DNA of 49,365 nucleotides from Lachnospiraceae bacterium (GCA_015057365.1 SVEN01000018.1:1-49365); one strand, 5' to 3'; counted from the stretch's first letter, positions 8,084-15,664 are shown. The notes: generated from the sequence alone by a model not told the origin. Translations and numbers: made by a program.

Positions 8084-9007
8084 ATGAAAAATACTTTTGG
8101 AGAAAATTTAAAACGATTACGAATTGCGAAAAATTTCACTCAGGAGCAGGCGGCACAACTACTCAACATTTCGCCGAAATCTCTTTCCCGTTGGGAGTGT
8201 GGGTCCACCATGCCGGATGTGATGATGCTTCCGGAAATCGCTAGGCTGTACTGTGTGACTGTGGATGATTTGTACAAGGAGCACTCGGTGGCTTATGAAA
8301 ACTATGCAGCGCGGCTTTTGTCGGTATATGAAGCAAGTCGTGATCTCCATGATTTTTATAATGCGGAGCGGGAGTTTGCGGGATTACTGAAAAGCAAAAA
8401 GTACACCATGAACGATTTGCGTTTGTATGGGATTTTGTATCAGTATCATATGGCGGATTGTAAGGCGATGGCACTTCGGTTATTCGAAACGGGTCTTGCC
8501 ATGGGAGAGAGTAATGCCTCGGAGGTTTATCATCAAATCGTGCGGCAGAGGATGTTACTGCGTTCTCAGGTAGGAGAGAATGAGAAAAACATCGAAGAAC
8601 AAATAGCGAAGCTTACGGAACAGCCTCATGATTTTTATTGCTATATCAATTTGCTTGTGGCGTATCTTTATGCCAATGACAATCAAAAGGCCTTAGAGGT
8701 ATTTCAGAAAGCGGAAAAAGAGTTTCCGGATCAGGCACTGCTTTATGCTTACGGAGGAGACTTGTACAAGCGGGTGGGAAACTGCGAGGAGGCCTTTGCG
8801 TGTTGGGATAAGGCGCTTTCTTTAGATTCCGAAATGACAGCGGTGCTGTGGTCAAAGGGCTTCTGTTGTGAAGAAATGGGAGAGTATCAGAAGGCCTATG
8901 AGGTATGGATAACGCTGGTTGTGTGGTTAGAGGAAAGAGGGTATGAGGTAGAAGCAGAAGAACCAAGGAAATTGGCGGAGAGGTGTAGGGAGAAATTACC
9001 TCGGTAG
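8084..9007 (+). CDS. XRE-family regulator with C-terminal TPR-like domain
   Basis: A 307-residue protein. Residues 5-60 are a classic HTH_3 domain (NLKRLRIAKNFTQEQAAQLL, then SPKSLSRWECGSTMPD), which binds DNA as a dimer. The rest is all-helical, with TPR-like repeats such as ALLYAYGGDLYKRVGNCEEA and KGFCCEEMGEYQKAYEVW, suggesting a sensor for a peptide or protein partner. A GTG at 8075 is in frame, but the ATG at 8084 has AAGGAAGGTG upstream. A 14-bp palindrome overlaps the promoter region. It is divergent from the AAC(6')-like gene, whose expression it might control. No other target can be inferred. Confidence 0.88.
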   Translation: MKNTFGENLKRLRIAKNFTQEQAAQLLNISPKSLSRWECGSTMPDVMMLPEIARLYCVTVDDLYKEHSVAYENYAARLLSVYEASRDLHDFYNAEREFAGLLKSKKYTMNDLRLYGILYQYHMADCKAMALRLFETGLAMGESNASEVYHQIVRQRMLLRSQVGENEKNIEEQIAKLTEQPHDFYCYINLLVAYLYANDNQKALEVFQKAEKEFPDQALLYAYGGDLYKRVGNCEEAFACWDKALSLDSEMTAVLWSKGFCCEEMGEYQKAYEVWITLVVWLEERGYEVEAEEPRKLAERCREKLPR

Positions 9008-9093
9008 TAAGAGATACGATTTGAATGTTGCCACAATATGCTCAGAGGTACTCCTGTAGGAGTAGTTTTGTCAATGGAAGGTGACAATAATGT

Positions 9094-9126
9094 AAAGGCT
9101 GACCGATGTGAATCGAGTCAGCCTTT
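9094..9126. terminator. Hairpin between convergent genes
   Basis: A 10-bp perfect inverted repeat, AAAGGCTGAC with GTCAGCCTTT (9094-9103 and 9117-9126), lies between the regulator and the convergent P-loop gene. T-runs are short on both strands, so it may be a weak terminator. Confidence 0.55.
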
Positions 9127-9153
9127 GTAACGTTATCATTTCAAACCTCCGTA

Positions 9154-9741
9154 TTATACCAACTTCTTACTCTGCACCCAAGACAAATAGTTCTTTTCAT
9201 CGTCAAGTACATACTCGTACTCCGTTTCCGGCACAAAATGATCAATGATTTCAATTGCTTCCTGCAACACTTCTTCTTTTGTCTTCCCTGCAACGTCAAT
9301 CTGCACTTCGTTCGGTAGAAGAGTGCGGCCCATAATAACAGCGTTTGCCCGTTCTACATAATCGGGAACAAAGAGGCCGCCCTCATTATTGTGGCGATGT
9401 ATCATCTGGCGTTTGGTCTGCTCCGTGTCGGAGGAAACCAGCTTCAAAGTAACAAATTGATATCCCTTAAAAAGTATCGGAAGCTCTCTGGTGCGAACAT
9501 CGTCAAAGTCCAGAGCTACAATGTTTCGCAGGCCTTTTTCGTAGAAGAACTTTAACTGTAGCAGCACATTGTCCCAGCAAAGCTGCTCTTCGTAAACGCC
9601 GATGTCATCTACTCCTTCCGGGATTTCAAACTCCGGCACCATATTCTGTTCAAAGTACACGCCGTGATAGTGTTTGTACAGTTCCTTTGCCAGCGTGGTT
9701 TTTCCTACGGCACTGGGGCCGATGATAAAAATGTAATCCAT
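9154..9741 (-). CDS. Small P-loop NTPase/kinase
   Basis: A 195-residue protein starting MDYIFIIGPSAVGKTT, with Walker A at residues 8-16. A DFDD acidic motif near residue 85 follows KNIVALDF, fitting a small-molecule kinase fold. The C-terminal VPETEYEYVLDDEKNYLSWV is unusual. The longer open frame upstream is not used: the ATG at 9741 has CGGAGG nine bases before it. The gene starts 31 bp after the stop of the membrane protein at 9773 and may be co-transcribed with the sigma factor. It is not closely similar to the kinase at 768. The substrate is unknown. Confidence 0.7.
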   Translation of the reverse strand: MDYIFIIGPSAVGKTTLAKELYKHYHGVYFEQNMVPEFEIPEGVDDIGVYEEQLCWDNVLLQLKFFYEKGLRNIVALDFDDVRTRELPILFKGYQFVTLKLVSSDTEQTKRQMIHRHNNEGGLFVPDYVERANAVIMGRTLLPNEVQIDVAGKTKEEVLQEAIEIIDHFVPETEYEYVLDDEKNYLSWVQSKKLV

Positions 9742-9772
9742 GGTGGAAACCTCCGATATGTGTTGATACGTG

Positions 9773-11122
9773 TTATTCCGGTACATGGGATGCCGGGAAT
9801 CTTTCATATGGAGTCGCTGTCGGTTCTGCCGGAGAATCCTTTTCAGCTTCGTCTCCATCAAATACGAACCCGCCTTTTCTCAGATAAAATGCGGTTTGTA
9901 TCTCGGTCGGTTGATCTATAGAGATGTCCCGATGCAGGATTTTAACGTGGCTTCCCACCTTAATCAACTCGTCGATGATGTGGCGCTTTACGTGCATATC
10001 GTGGGTATAAATGGTGTATTCCATACCCTCCTCCGGGTCTTTCATCAGAATGGTATCGTCAATTTTAATATAATCCTCTCCGATTTCGGTGACTACGCCG
10101 TAAAGGGTCTTAATGCTGTCCACCGGTGTTTTTGTTTTGTGGGAAAGAATATATTTTTGAATTTCTGCCACAGCCTCTTGGCCGAGAGAAAAATGGTAGT
10201 TGTATTTTTCAATGTAGACGGAGAGGTAACCGTCGTCCCACAAAGAGAAGTATTTTCTGGAATGTCCTCTGGCAGCGGAGGATGCGTCCTCAGGAGAGGC
10301 ATAAACGGAAATATGTTCCTCTGAGCCACGGTGTGAGATATCGGTTTCTGTTCTTGCGGAAGCATACTCGGTAATCATATCCCAGACTACTTTACTGTCC
10401 TCCGGACTCAGGCTATAGGCGTTTGTGATTTTCTGATCCTTTTCCTTGTCCCGGGTAATGTATTCAAATCTTGTAAGCGGAAGGGTTTCCGAAGGAGTTA
10501 ACGCGGCAATAAATTCTCCCAAGGTAGCCGGTAGAGGAGCATCCTCTCGCACAAAGACATAATAGACCCCTGCATTTTCTTCTCCGGCATATTGTACTGC
10601 GAGGTACCGGTCCGGGTCTACCCCTGCAATCTTATATAGACTGCAGTCTATCGTGTAGTCGGTTTCGGTCTGCCAATTGCGTCCCATGGCGGTGGCGTCA
10701 GCCAGTTTTTCTCCGAGGAAGGAAAGGGGAACCTTCACTTCTTCCTCAAAGACATTTTCTTGAAGCTGATAATTGGTATCGTTATAGTGAATGGAAGAAA
10801 AACGCTCGGCGAGGGTACGACGTTCCCAACCCCAGCTAATCATCTCGTCCCGCACTACCATGCCGAACGATTTATAATCCCGCCCGGAAGTACTGGCCTC
10901 TGCGGTCGGAGGAAGTGTCGGCAAAGTGAAGGAAGGTCTCTGCTCCTTATAAAACGGATTCAAAGCATTGGGAGTCAGGAACAGCACAGCCAGACATGCC
11001 GCCACGGCTCCTACGGATATCCAAAGTGCCTTACGGCTTATTTTCTTTTTCGGTTCTCTTGCCTTCTGAATACAGGTATCGTCTATTTCATTGAGTGCAT
11101 TTAAAATATCATCGGTATTCAT
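9773..11122 (-). CDS. Membrane-anchored putative anti-sigma factor
   Basis: A 449-residue protein with a short cytoplasmic N-terminus (MNTDDILNALNEIDDTCIQ), one membrane segment at about residues 30-50, and a large extracytoplasmic region. The start ATG at 11122 overlaps the stop of the sigma gene (ATGA), a sign of translational coupling typical of sigma/anti-sigma pairs, and AAGGAGGG precedes it. A beta-rich segment near the C-terminus (VVTEIGEDYIKIDDTILMKD) recurs in the paralogue at 11720-12937. The known anti-sigma zinc motif (HxxxCxxC) is absent, so the anti-sigma role is inferred from context. No enzymatic motif is seen. Confidence 0.7.
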   Translation of the reverse strand: MNTDDILNALNEIDDTCIQKAREPKKKISRKALWISVGAVAACLAVLFLTPNALNPFYKEQRPSFTLPTLPPTAEASTSGRDYKSFGMVVRDEMISWGWERRTLAERFSSIHYNDTNYQLQENVFEEEVKVPLSFLGEKLADATAMGRNWQTETDYTIDCSLYKIAGVDPDRYLAVQYAGEENAGVYYVFVREDAPLPATLGEFIAALTPSETLPLTRFEYITRDKEKDQKITNAYSLSPEDSKVVWDMITEYASARTETDISHRGSEEHISVYASPEDASSAARGHSRKYFSLWDDGYLSVYIEKYNYHFSLGQEAVAEIQKYILSHKTKTPVDSIKTLYGVVTEIGEDYIKIDDTILMKDPEEGMEYTIYTHDMHVKRHIIDELIKVGSHVKILHRDISIDQPTEIQTAFYLRKGGFVFDGDEAEKDSPAEPTATPYERFPASHVPE

Positions 11123-11676
11123 ACTAAACCCTCCTTTTCTAAGCAGGTGCGGAGCTTTTCCCGGGTGCGGAAAAGCATAGACTTTACCTTGCTTTCGGAA
11201 AAACGAAACCGGGTGGCAATGGAGCCTACGGAGTCCATATACCAGTACCGGCACAGGAATACCTTTTGTTCCGTTTCCGGCAGACATTTTACAAAAGTGG
11301 CAATGACTTCTGTAAGGAGCTTGCGTTCTGTTTCCTCCTCAATACTTTTTCCGTCGGAAATACAGTCTTCCAGTTCGGCTAAAATCAATGGCATCTGTCC
11401 GTCGCTCCGCTTTTTTGCGGTGGTACGTCTCCATTTGTCAATGGAAATGCGTCTTGTGAGCTTTCCGAGAAAGGAGGACAGCACGGACGGGCGGTGGGGC
11501 GGCATACTGTTCCAAGCGGAAAGCCAGGTGTCGTTGACGCTTTCTGCCGCATCCTCCGGATTATGTAAAATATTCAGGGCAATGGACCGACAATAGGAAC
11601 CGTATTTTGCTTCGGTTTCTTCTATGGCGGATTCCTTACGGGCCCAATATAACTCTACAATTTGTGCATCATCCAT
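11119..11676 (-). CDS. ECF-type RNA polymerase sigma factor
   Basis: A 185-residue sigma-70 family protein. Region 2 is seen in YGSYCRSIALNILHNPEDAAESVNDTWLSAW (shown in parts), which pairs with the -10 element, and region 4 in LPETEQKVFLCRYWYMDSV and FSESKVKSMLFRTREKLR, an HTH for the -35 element. There is no region 1 or 3, so it is of the ECF group. The start at 11676 lies behind a GGAGGGGGG ribosome site. The flanking paralogous membrane proteins suggest an envelope-signal response system. The target promoter is unknown; autoregulation is likely, since a near-identical leader precedes both this gene and the upstream paralogue. Confidence 0.88.
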   Translation of the reverse strand: MDDAQIVELYWARKESAIEETEAKYGSYCRSIALNILHNPEDAAESVNDTWLSAWNSMPPHRPSVLSSFLGKLTRRISIDKWRRTTAKKRSDGQMPLILAELEDCISDGKSIEEETERKLLTEVIATFVKCLPETEQKVFLCRYWYMDSVGSIATRFRFSESKVKSMLFRTREKLRTCLEKEGLV

Positions 11677-11720
11677 TGTTTGTACCCCCCTCCTTTGATA
11701 GAGCTCTTCACCTATTTACT
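11668..11720 (-). repeat. Leader copy A, repeated at 12929-12981
   Basis: These 53 bp cover the ribosome binding site and start of the sigma gene. They match 12929-12981 at 48 of 53 positions (my count), including a shared AGAGCTCT palindrome. The copy begins at the stop codon of the upstream paralogue. Confidence 0.9.
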
Positions 11721-12937
11721 TACTCCTTGATTGTGATGTTTCCCAGGCTATGAATTTGACCGCTGTAAAGTTCATAAGCGGTTGTTATAATCGTCGGGTC
11801 TGTCTTTACCGGGTCGGAGTGCCGGAGTTGTACGTGTTGTCCGATGTATAAGCGGTCGCAAAGTAGATGACGTTTCATACGGATGTCGTCCAGAGTAACC
11901 ATAAATTGCATGCCCTGGGACGGGTTCTGCATGAAAATGCTGTCGTCTACGATGATGAAGTTATCCTTGATGTCAATAATTTCTCCGATGAGAAGGTAAC
12001 TGTCCGGTTCCGGGGCTTCTGTTTTATGTAAAAGTGCAGTTCGTTTCAGCTCGTTGACCTCGTTGACACCTAAGTAATAGTAGTATCCGTAATCTTCAAT
12101 ATTGGTGCATAAGTATCCGCCGGAGGTAAGCCACCAGGAAAGATTACTTACGCCGAGGGCCTCCGCATCAACAGTAAAGCTAAGAATGGTTTTGCCTAAC
12201 GGAAGGCTGTCGGGGCCCGGTTCGTTGGACAAAGTAGGGGAGGCCGCATAGGTGAGGGAAAAATAGCTCCACAATAGATTACTTCCTTCCGCAGTAATGC
12301 CGTACCGTTTCAATCCTGTGTCTGTGACAGAAAACGCAGTAAACGGAAAAGTCTTCGGGAGATTCAGGCTTGTAATTAATTCACCGAGAGTAGCAGGAGG
12401 AAAGTATTCCGTCTGCATAAAGACGTAGTATTCGTCATGGTCCGCATATTTTACGGCGAGAAAACGGTCGGAGGTAATTCCCTTGATTTCGTAGAGCTCA
12501 CAAGCGATGGTGTTATCGGTGCTCTGGGCGATGGTGTCAGCCAGCTTGTTACCGAGCCAATCCTGTGAAAGTGTTTCTCCGGAATAGGAGGCTCTGCAGT
12601 AATATGTAATGTCGTTATATCGGACACATGGATATTGGGCGCAAATAATCTCGTATTCCCATGGCCATTCGTACATGGTATCCTTTATAAGGAGCGTTGC
12701 ATTGTTCCGAACCCGGTTATCACCGGCAAAGGCTCTTATCTGAAGGCTTGGTTCCGGCGCCGGAGTCGGAGTCGGCAGAAGGATGCACCCCTCCTGTTCT
12801 GTATGGAAGGGATTCAAGGGATTTGGAGTCAGGAACAGCAGTGCCAGACATGCTGCTACGACGCCCGCGCATATCCAAAATACTGTGCGGCTCTTTTTCT
12901 TCGGTTCGTGTTCTGTTTTGATACAGGTATCGTCCAT
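11720..12937 (-). CDS. Paralogous membrane protein with hybrid N-terminus
   Basis: A 405-residue single-pass membrane protein, clearly paralogous to the one at 9773-11122. Both share the DDTCI...EPKKK start, a membrane segment reading ACLA(V/L)LFLTPN(A/P)LNPF, and the C-terminal beta segment (EIIDIKDNFIIVDDSIFMQ). The first 13 residues of the other copy (MNTDDILNALNEI) are missing here, and the protein begins MDDTCIK, using the leader and MDD codons of a sigma gene. So it probably arose by duplication of a sigma plus membrane-protein unit followed by loss of the sigma gene. A P-T-P-T-P-A-P spacer follows the membrane segment. Function is inferred as an extracytoplasmic sensor or partner of the sigma system. 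Confidence 0.7.
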   Translation of the reverse strand: MDDTCIKTEHEPKKKSRTVFWICAGVVAACLALLFLTPNPLNPFHTEQEGCILLPTPTPAPEPSLQIRAFAGDNRVRNNATLLIKDTMYEWPWEYEIICAQYPCVRYNDITYYCRASYSGETLSQDWLGNKLADTIAQSTDNTIACELYEIKGITSDRFLAVKYADHDEYYVFMQTEYFPPATLGELITSLNLPKTFPFTAFSVTDTGLKRYGITAEGSNLLWSYFSLTYAASPTLSNEPGPDSLPLGKTILSFTVDAEALGVSNLSWWLTSGGYLCTNIEDYGYYYYLGVNEVNELKRTALLHKTEAPEPDSYLLIGEIIDIKDNFIIVDDSIFMQNPSQGMQFMVTLDDIRMKRHLLCDRLYIGQHVQLRHSDPVKTDPTIITTAYELYSGQIHSLGNITIKE

Positions 12938-12981
12938 CCTTTGTACCTCCCTCCTTTGATAGAGCTCTTCACCTATCTACT
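12929..12981 (-). repeat. Leader copy B, repeated at 11668-11720
   Basis: The second copy of the 53-bp leader, covering the ribosome binding site and start of the upstream paralogue. The upstream 100 bp (12982-13094) are AT-rich with no promoter I would call. Confidence 0.9.
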
Positions 12982-13094
12982 CGCAAAATGGGTGGGTTTG
13001 GTTGCATGAAAATGTAAAAATTTTTGTTATGTTGTAATATAAATGTGGTATGACAGACAAGCCTTTGTTTTGGGAATTTGGTTTGCATAAAAAG

Positions 13095-13859
13095 CTATTG
13101 ATTTACCACGTACCACGCCAGTTCCAGCGCAATATCAAAATGTCCGGCGTCATGTTGTGTGCCTACAATCTGACCTTCTTTTTTACGCAGATCCCACTTC
13201 GGAGCGTCTAACAAATCGCCGCTGGTAAAGAAGGTGTAGAGATCAACGCCCCGGAAGTCGCACACTGCCTGCAGTCCGGCGCATTCCATCTCCACGGAAA
13301 TGCATCCATCGGTCTTTCTCTTTTCAAAGTTTCCGGTGGTTTCCCGGTAGAAGGCGTCGGTGGTCCAGGTCTTTCCCTTCACATAAGGAAGTCCGGCTTC
13401 CTCCATGAAGTTTGCAACGATATCGGCGTTTTTCACGGTAATATAATCCGCTGCCGGTGCGTAGTGGTAGGAGGTGCCTTCGTCACGATAGGCCGCAGTC
13501 GGCACCATCACCTTGCCCCGGGCGATTTCTTTGTTCAGGCATCCGGCGCCGCCGAACACGATAAACTTATCGGTATCCAGTAATTGCAGGGCGTCTTCCA
13601 AATTGGCAACGCTGGCCGGAGCACCCACATAGGTCTTAAAAAAGGCGAAACGCTTGCCCTTGTATTCAATACAGTACACCGGTGTTTCCCCGGTCACGGA
13701 CCAGATGGAAGCAATTTTCTTACAGTCAAAATGCGCCAGCACAAACTCCTCGATTTTCCAGGAGAAGGTCTGGATGCAGGCATCTATCTTCGGTGCGTCA
13801 GCGACGCGCTGCGGAGTGATGATGGCATTGGTTTTGTTATCAAAGGTATCGGTAATCAT
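13095..13859 (-). CDS. Nucleoside phosphorylase (PNP/UDP family)
   Basis: A protein of about 254 residues of the PNP_UDP_1 family, which cleaves nucleosides by phosphate to a base and ribose-1-phosphate in salvage. Evidence: the glycine-rich FIVFGGAGCLNKEIARGKV, and the signature VEMECAGLQAVCDFRGV, whose glutamates bind the nucleoside ribose. Two ATGs are possible (13865 and 13859); the second has AAGGAGG at the better distance. The base specificity (uridine or purine) is uncertain. Its own promoter lies directly upstream at 13884-13912. Confidence 0.88.
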   Translation of the reverse strand: MITDTFDNKTNAIITPQRVADAPKIDACIQTFSWKIEEFVLAHFDCKKIASIWSVTGETPVYCIEYKGKRFAFFKTYVGAPASVANLEDALQLLDTDKFIVFGGAGCLNKEIARGKVMVPTAAYRDEGTSYHYAPAADYITVKNADIVANFMEEAGLPYVKGKTWTTDAFYRETTGNFEKRKTDGCISVEMECAGLQAVCDFRGVDLYTFFTSGDLLDAPKWDLRKKEGQIVGTQHDAGHFDIALELAWYVVNQ

Positions 13860-13883
13860 GGGCATGTCCTCCTTATTAAGATA

Positions 13884-13912
13884 ATTATAATATAGTGCAG
13901 GGGTGAAAACAA
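13884..13912 (-). promoter_or_regulatory. Promoter of the nucleoside phosphorylase gene
   Basis: On the minus strand TTGTTT, a 17-bp spacer and TATAAT, in the gap between the HIT gene and the phosphorylase start. Confidence 0.6.
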
Positions 13913-13920
13913 TGGAAAAC

Positions 13921-14322
13921 TTATTTCATTCGCAGTTCCTGAAATACATCTTCAATCTCCCGTTTTGCCCCTCCAAAATTCGGCCATGCATCGATACCGT
14001 CTCCCTTCTTCCGCGGAATCAGGTGGAAATGGAAGTGCGGAACGGATTGATCGGCAGCTTCTCCGCTGGCGTGAAGTACATTGACTCCTTCAAATCCACA
14101 CTGTTCCACACAATGCTTGGAAACGGTTTGCAGGGTGTCTGTCAGATGATGTAGGGTTTCCGAGTCACAATCAAACAGACTTGCCACATGTTGTTTCGGT
14201 GCAACAACCATATGTCCGTCTACGTCTTTTGCAATATCCATAAAAACAATGGTATGGGCGTCTTCATAGACGATACGGGAAGGGCATTCGTTGTTTATTA
14301 TTTTACAAAAGATACATTTCAT
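13921..14322 (-). CDS. HIT-family hydrolase (Hint-like)
   Basis: A 133-residue histidine triad protein. It starts MKCIFCKII with the usual CxxC pair and carries the catalytic triad PHFHFHLIPR near residues 95-105. Hint enzymes hydrolyse nucleoside phosphoramidates and adenylated substrates. AAGGAGACC precedes the ATG. It lies 21 bp after the GNAT gene, so the two are probably co-transcribed. A second HIT gene is at 26517-26927; the two share the fold but are well diverged (this one ends in QELRMK). Confidence 0.92.
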   Translation of the reverse strand: MKCIFCKIINNECPSRIVYEDAHTIVFMDIAKDVDGHMVVAPKQHVASLFDCDSETLHHLTDTLQTVSKHCVEQCGFEGVNVLHASGEAADQSVPHFHFHLIPRKKGDGIDAWPNFGGAKREIEDVFQELRMK

Positions 14323-14343
14323 GATGAGGTCTCCTTTTGGTGT

Positions 14344-14844
14344 TTACATCTTTTTCTCATAGTCGATCAAAGTCATTTTGTCATTTACAACATGTTCCAC
14401 TCCGGTTCTTACAAAGCCAAGTTTCTCGTAGAAATGACAGTTTCCGGCTTCTTGCTTAATGGTATCCAGTCTCCAAACCGTGGCTTCCGGGTACAGGTCA
14501 AATACCATTTTTACCGCAATCTGAGCAATGCCTCTGTTCTGAAAACGAGGTAAAATAAAGAGAGGTGAAATGTAAGCCGGAATCTCACCCGCCGGCGGCT
14601 CATAGTCACGTTTCCTGTGACATACACGGATGGCACCTACCGGAAGACCGTCTGCCTTGATGATGTAGTACTCGGAGGCTTTCCGTTCCAGTATGGCAAT
14701 AACCTTTTCGATAGGTTCCTTCACCGGGCTGATTTCGTCGTCCCGGTAAATCTCGTAAAGAGGAAGGAATGCCTCGTATTTCATCAGGTGAATGAGTTCT
14801 GCGTCTTTTTCGGTGGCTAAAGTCAGTGTTACGTTTGGGTTCAT
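14344..14844 (-). CDS. GNAT acetyltransferase behind an attenuator leader
   Basis: A 166-residue GNAT protein starting MNPNVTLTLATEKDAELI. Motif A is SPLFILPRFQNRGIAQIAV and motif B is NCHFYEKLGF. The ATG at 14844 has AAAGGAGGAC before it; a longer frame to 14898 lacks a ribosome site. Upstream lie, in order, a promoter, a 19-codon leader ORF, stem-loops, and a strong terminator ending at 14900, so expression appears to need read-through. That arrangement is typical of inducible resistance genes, but the substrate is unknown. It is probably co-transcribed with the HIT gene 21 bp downstream. Confidence 0.88.
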   Translation of the reverse strand: MNPNVTLTLATEKDAELIHLMKYEAFLPLYEIYRDDEISPVKEPIEKVIAILERKASEYYIIKADGLPVGAIRVCHRKRDYEPPAGEIPAYISPLFILPRFQNRGIAQIAVKMVFDLYPEATVWRLDTIKQEAGNCHFYEKLGFVRTGVEHVVNDKMTLIDYEKKM

Positions 14845-14899
14845 AATGTCCTCCTTTTCACGGGTACAAAGAATCAGAAGTGCGGTCGTTTGTGACAAA

Positions 14900-14938
14900 T
14901 AAAAACCGCATCAAACAGGTCTGTCTGTCCGATGCGGT
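14900..14938 (-). terminator. Leader terminator of the GNAT gene (attenuator)
   Basis: On the minus strand an 8-bp GC-rich stem (ACCGCATC with GATGCGGT, 14931-14938 and 14905-14912) is followed by TTTTTATTTG. It lies 56 bp upstream of the GNAT start. An alternative pairing with upstream UGUCUGUGCG (14972-14981) is possible; see findings. Confidence 0.8.
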
Positions 14939-14959
14939 AAGATTTCTATAGAAAACCAG

Positions 14960-15064
14960 AGCTCTTATTTTCGCACAGACATATAAGACCTATCGGCTTA
15001 TAGCTGCGCGACCCACAGGCTACAAGCAAATACGTCTGTAATAAATAATATACGCATAAGTCTG
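14960..15064 (-). promoter_or_regulatory. Structured leader RNA between leader ORF and terminator
   Basis: The leader can fold into an outer stem (CAGACTTAT, 15056-15064, with ATATGTCTG, 14976-14984) and an inner hairpin GCUUGUAGC/GCUAUAAGC with a GC-rich loop. The outer stem uses codons 5-8 of the leader ORF, so translation would affect its formation. Confidence 0.5.
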
Positions 15065-15079
15065 TCTGCTCTGATTCAT
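15020..15079 (-). CDS. 19-residue leader peptide ORF
   Basis: ATG at 15079, with AAGGAG seven bases before it, opens MNQSRQTYAYIIYYRRICL and ends in TAG. It is too short to be a normal gene and lies between a strong promoter and a terminator, like the leader peptides of inducible resistance genes. No similarity to a known leader peptide is claimed. Confidence 0.55.
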   Translation of the reverse strand: MNQSRQTYAYIIYYRRICL

Positions 15080-15104
15080 CTGTGTGCTCCTTAAATTTTT
15101 TATT

Positions 15105-15134
15105 AGGATAGCATAAGAGGGGGAGAGGTGTCAA
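15105..15134 (-). promoter_or_regulatory. Promoter of the leader and GNAT-HIT unit
   Basis: TTGACA, an 18-bp spacer and TATCCT with a TG just before the -10 (extended -10). It is the only strong promoter near the GNAT start. Confidence 0.75.
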
Positions 15135-15143
15135 GAAGAAAAT

Positions 15144-15183
15144 AAAAAAACACCATAATAGTGAAAAAACCCCTCTGCGGGAG
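15144..15183 (-). terminator. Tandem terminators of the yaaL-like gene
   Basis: Two short hairpins follow the stop at 15187: one at 15170-15183 with a six-T run, one at 15151-15163 (CACTA/TGGTG) with a seven-T run. They separate this gene from the leader promoter. Confidence 0.6.
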
Positions 15184-15186
15184 ATT

Positions 15187-15408
15187 TTATAAAGACTGTA
15201 GGGCTGCCTCGGTCTTTTTTATTTGTTTTAACAGGAACTGATATCGTTCTTGCACGGCGTTGATACGGTAGATGCTGCTGGATACCAGGTCCGGGTCTAC
15301 GGCATTTTCAAATATGGAATAGGCGGTTTCCAATTCCAGACGGGTAGCGTGTAACTCTTTTAAGAGAGGATTTTCGAGTTTCTTTTTTTTGCGAAACGGT
15401 GACGACAT
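15187..15408 (-). CDS. YaaL-like DUF2508 family protein
   Basis: A 73-residue, mostly helical and highly charged protein, MSSPFRKKKKLENPLLKELH..., followed by a helix ending in ERYQFLLKQIKKTE. This matches the size and pattern of YaaL/DUF2508 proteins, which are small and of unknown function. In Bacillus subtilis yaaL lies near recR and bofA; here it stands alone. AAGGA precedes the ATG. Confidence 0.7.
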   Translation of the reverse strand: MSSPFRKKKKLENPLLKELHATRLELETAYSIFENAVDPDLVSSSIYRINAVQERYQFLLKQIKKTEAALQSL

Positions 15409-15635
15409 AATAGACCATCCTTCTTTCTGTATTTTATTGTAAGTATAGACGGTGACTAAAAGGATTATACCGAAAAGATACGATTTGTAATCTTTTGGGA
15501 GAGAAAAGTGCTTTAAAACTGCGAAAACAGCGGGTTTTATATTGGTATTTGAATGAGAAAAATTCGTCAGTTTTCACAAAAAAACAGAAAAAGTTTGGTG
15601 AAAAAGGCGAAAAATATTAAATTGTGTCAAAGCGG

Positions 15636-15664
15636 TTGACTTTGGTGAAAAAAGGGTCTATGAT
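15636..15664 (+). promoter_or_regulatory. Promoter of the Tad pilus operon
   Basis: TTGACT, a 17-bp spacer and TATGAT. A 13-bp symmetric element GCTCGATTCGAGC (15677-15689) lies just downstream. The 227 bp further upstream (15409-15635) are AT-rich and I see no gene in them. Confidence 0.75.

Noticed and set aside
14900-15100. A 6S RNA gene at the GNAT leader
   Set aside because: A long hairpin, promoter and terminator would suit it, but the well-placed ribosome site and 19-codon ORF favour an attenuator leader. Kept only as an alternative.
14946-15134. A 62-codon minus-strand frame covering the leader region
   Set aside because: It would start upstream of the -10 of the leader promoter and has no ribosome site. 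The 19-codon leader ORF is in another frame and has AAGGAG.
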